A stretch of DNA of 8,085 nt from an uncultured Atopobiaceae bacterium (lineage in GTDB: Bacteria; Actinomycetota; Coriobacteriia; Coriobacteriales; Atopobiaceae). Shown piece by piece: positions 6,553 to 8,085 of this stretch. Made by a program: the position numbers and the translations under genes. Each line of letters opens with the position of its first letter. The stretch's first letter is position 1. The DNA is taken from the NCBI GenBank assembly GCA_905235165.1, contig CAJOKK010000068.1, forward strand, positions 1-8,085, read 5' to 3'. The notes under the pieces are model-generated. The model made no database searches. It was given only the letters and a program-made list of their open reading frames with translations, and was not told the DNA's origin.

Positions 6553-7133
6553 GGAGTGCGACCGTTACCCGTAAGACGGGTGAGACGAACATCACGGTGA
6601 GCGTCAATCTTGACGGCACGGGAAGCTGTGACATCAAGACGGGCGTTGGCTTCTTTGACCACATGCTGACGGCGCTTGGCCGCCACGCCCTGCTCGACCT
6701 TGCGGTGCACTGCGAGGGTGACACCTGGGTGGACGACCACCATAGCGTCGAGGACGTGGGTATCGCCTTGGGTCAGGCCATCGGCCAGGCGCTCGGCGAC
6801 AAGAAGGGCATCCGTCGCTTTGCTGACGTTGCCGTTCCCCTTGACGAGGCGCTGGTCCTTGCGGCTGTTGACGTCTCGGGACGTGGTGAGCTCTATTGGG
6901 ACGTGCCCATCAAGGCAGACAAGGTCGGAACCTTCGACACCGAGCTGGGCAAGGAGTTCTTCGTGGGCTTCGCGCGCCAGGCGGGCCTGACCCTGCACAT
7001 TCGCGAGCTGACTGGCGAGAACGCGCATCATATCCTCGAGGCGGCCTTCAAGGCCTGCGCTCGCGCCCTGCGCGTTGCCTTTGAAGATGACCCTCGCGTT
7101 GAGGGCGTTCCTTCGACGAAGGGAACCCTGTAA
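6549..7133 (+). CDS. hisB: Imidazoleglycerol-phosphate dehydratase
   Basis: Dehydrates imidazoleglycerol phosphate to imidazole acetol phosphate, a manganese-dependent step in a 24-subunit assembly. The 194 residues correspond to the dehydratase alone, with no N-terminal phosphatase domain of the enterobacterial bifunctional HisB, so a separate histidinol-phosphate phosphatase must be encoded elsewhere. Metal-binding signatures are FFDHMLTALGRH, DDHHSVEDVG (D62-H65) and AHHILEAAFKA (His160-His161), matching the two repeated halves of the fold. The start ATG 6549 overlaps the hisC stop and has AAGGAG (6538-6543) five bases upstream. Its own stop TAA shares one base with the hisH ATG. Confidence 0.96.
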   Translation: MRSATVTRKTGETNITVSVNLDGTGSCDIKTGVGFFDHMLTALGRHALLDLAVHCEGDTWVDDHHSVEDVGIALGQAIGQALGDKKGIRRFADVAVPLDEALVLAAVDVSGRGELYWDVPIKADKVGTFDTELGKEFFVGFARQAGLTLHIRELTGENAHHILEAAFKACARALRVAFEDDPRVEGVPSTKGTL

Positions 7134-7795
7134 TGCAACGCAATCGCATCGTAGTGGTCGATTACCACAAGGGAAACCTGCTCTCGGTGGCTCGCAGCGT
7201 CACCGATGTTGGGGGAGATGTGCTCATCTCCGACGATCCGCGCACCATCCGCGAGGCCGAGGGCGTCATCTTGCCGGGCGTGGGGAGCTTCGAGGACGCC
7301 ATGAGCTATATGGTTGAGGTGGGACAGGCTGACGCCGTACTCGCCTCGATTGCCTCCGGCGTGCCCTTCCTCGGCATCTGCCTGGGACAGCAGCTGCTCT
7401 ATAGCCAAGGCTTCGAGCGCAGCGGCGAGACGGACGGGGAGAGCGTCGAGCCGGTGAAGGGCCTCGGCGTGCTCGAGGGCTCAGTTACCAAGCTCGACGC
7501 GGGGCGCCTGAAGGTGCCGCACGTAGGCTGGGACCAGCTCCACCTGAGTGATACGGGGCGGCGCTGCCCGCTCTTCGTCGACGTGGCCGAGGGTGCCAAC
7601 GTCTACTTCACGCACTCCTTCGCCCTGGCCGACGACATCGACCAGGACACCGTTGCCACGCGCACGCACTACACGCGCACCTTCGCCTCGTCCGTCTGGA
7701 AGGACAACGTCTTCGGCGTGCAGTTCCATCCCGAGAAGTCCTCGTCGACGGGCCTCGCCATCCTGCGCAACTTCGTCAACATCGTGAGGGGATAG
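7133..7795 (+). CDS. hisH: Imidazole glycerol phosphate synthase, glutamine amidotransferase subunit
   Basis: A class I glutaminase that releases ammonia from glutamine and channels it to HisF, together forming imidazole glycerol phosphate and AICAR. The catalytic triad is visible: Cys83 in FLGICLGQQLL, and His199 and Glu201 in GVQFHPEKS. Also present are the opening IVVVDYHKGNLLSV, GVILPGVGSFEDAM (oxyanion region), VPHVGWDQL and VYFTHSFAL. The length of 220 residues is slightly above the usual ~200-215. The start ATG 7133 overlaps the hisB TAA by one base (TAATG) and has AAGGGA (7119-7124) upstream. Its partner hisF is not in the window but is expected after hisA. Confidence 0.96.
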   Translation: MQRNRIVVVDYHKGNLLSVARSVTDVGGDVLISDDPRTIREAEGVILPGVGSFEDAMSYMVEVGQADAVLASIASGVPFLGICLGQQLLYSQGFERSGETDGESVEPVKGLGVLEGSVTKLDAGRLKVPHVGWDQLHLSDTGRRCPLFVDVAEGANVYFTHSFALADDIDQDTVATRTHYTRTFASSVWKDNVFGVQFHPEKSSSTGLAILRNFVNIVRG

Positions 7796-7798
7796 TCC

Positions 7799-8085
7799 AT
7801 GCTGCTCTTTCCTGCCATCGACCTCGTCGCGGGCCAGGTGGTACGCCTGCGCCAGGGCGAGCGTTCCCAGATGGACGTCTATTCGACTGACCCGGTAGCC
7901 GTGGCGCGCGACTTCGCCGCACGCGGTGCCCGCTGGATCCACGTGGTCGATCTGTCTGCCACCTTCGGTGAGGATAGCGACGCTTTGGCAAAGAATGCCC
8001 AGGCCATCCGTGCCATCTGCCAGGTGGAGGGCATCAGCGTGGACACCGGCGGTGGCGTACGCGACATGGCGGCCGTTGAGCGTCT
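7799..8085 (+). CDS. hisA: HisA/PriA-type phosphoribosyl isomerase, 3' end missing
   Basis: The first 95 codons of a (beta/alpha)8-barrel isomerase that converts ProFAR to PRFAR. The frame is open to the window edge. The N-terminus LLFPAIDLVAGQVVRLRQGE carries catalytic Asp8 on the first strand, followed by GARWIHVVDL and a GGGVRD phosphate-binding motif. The wording VVDLSATFGEDSD and ISVDTGGGVRD differs from the common VVDLDGA and VQVGGGIR of HisA and looks nearer the actinobacterial PriA pattern (VDLDAAFGTGDN, VELSGGIRD), an isomerase that can also serve tryptophan synthesis. Which it is cannot be decided from a fragment. The start ATG 7799 is three bases after the hisH stop, with GAGGGG (7786-7791) as ribosome binding site. 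HisF is excluded because its N-terminus normally reads IPCLDV. Confidence 0.93.
   Translation, partial: MLLFPAIDLVAGQVVRLRQGERSQMDVYSTDPVAVARDFAARGARWIHVVDLSATFGEDSDALAKNAQAIRAICQVEGISVDTGGGVRDMAAVER

Overview
The window is a GC-rich, densely packed stretch of bacterial chromosome with every gene on the plus strand. The protein set (a HisZ-type split ATP phosphoribosyltransferase, a MurJ with a long acidic N-terminus, a HisA with PriA-like wording) and the FVTK/IVT-type repeats between genes suggest a Coriobacteriia actinobacterium such as Collinsella or Olsenella. That placement is inference from general familiarity, not from a search.

Positions 1-2028 hold the end of a YbaK/EbsC-type aminoacyl-tRNA deacylase gene and a complete murJ-type lipid II flippase gene. 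They sit almost end to end and are probably co-transcribed. Positions 2029-2399 are the only long non-coding stretch. It contains a nested inverted repeat just after murJ, two diverged direct copies of a ~50-bp unit built on GTGACAA...TTGTCAC, further GC-rich hairpins, and then the likely control region of the next operon: a weak -10-like box, a perfect 7+7 bp palindrome and a ribosome binding site.

From 2400 to the right edge runs a tight histidine biosynthesis operon: hisZ-hisG (one fused reading frame), hisD, hisC, hisB, hisH and the first 95 codons of hisA. Gaps range from a 4-base overlap to 21 bases. HisZG makes the first committed intermediate from ATP and PRPP. HisA and HisH (with HisF, presumably downstream) carry out the middle steps. 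HisB and HisC make histidinol phosphate, and HisD performs the last two oxidations to histidine. The HisP-type histidinol-phosphate phosphatase, HisF and HisI/HisE functions are not in the window.

The most notable points are the in-frame fusion of the catalytic HisG to its regulatory subunit HisZ, the palindrome just upstream of it, and the repeat structure between murJ and the operon. I see no mobile element, CRISPR array, RNA gene or clearly new defence or metabolic system.
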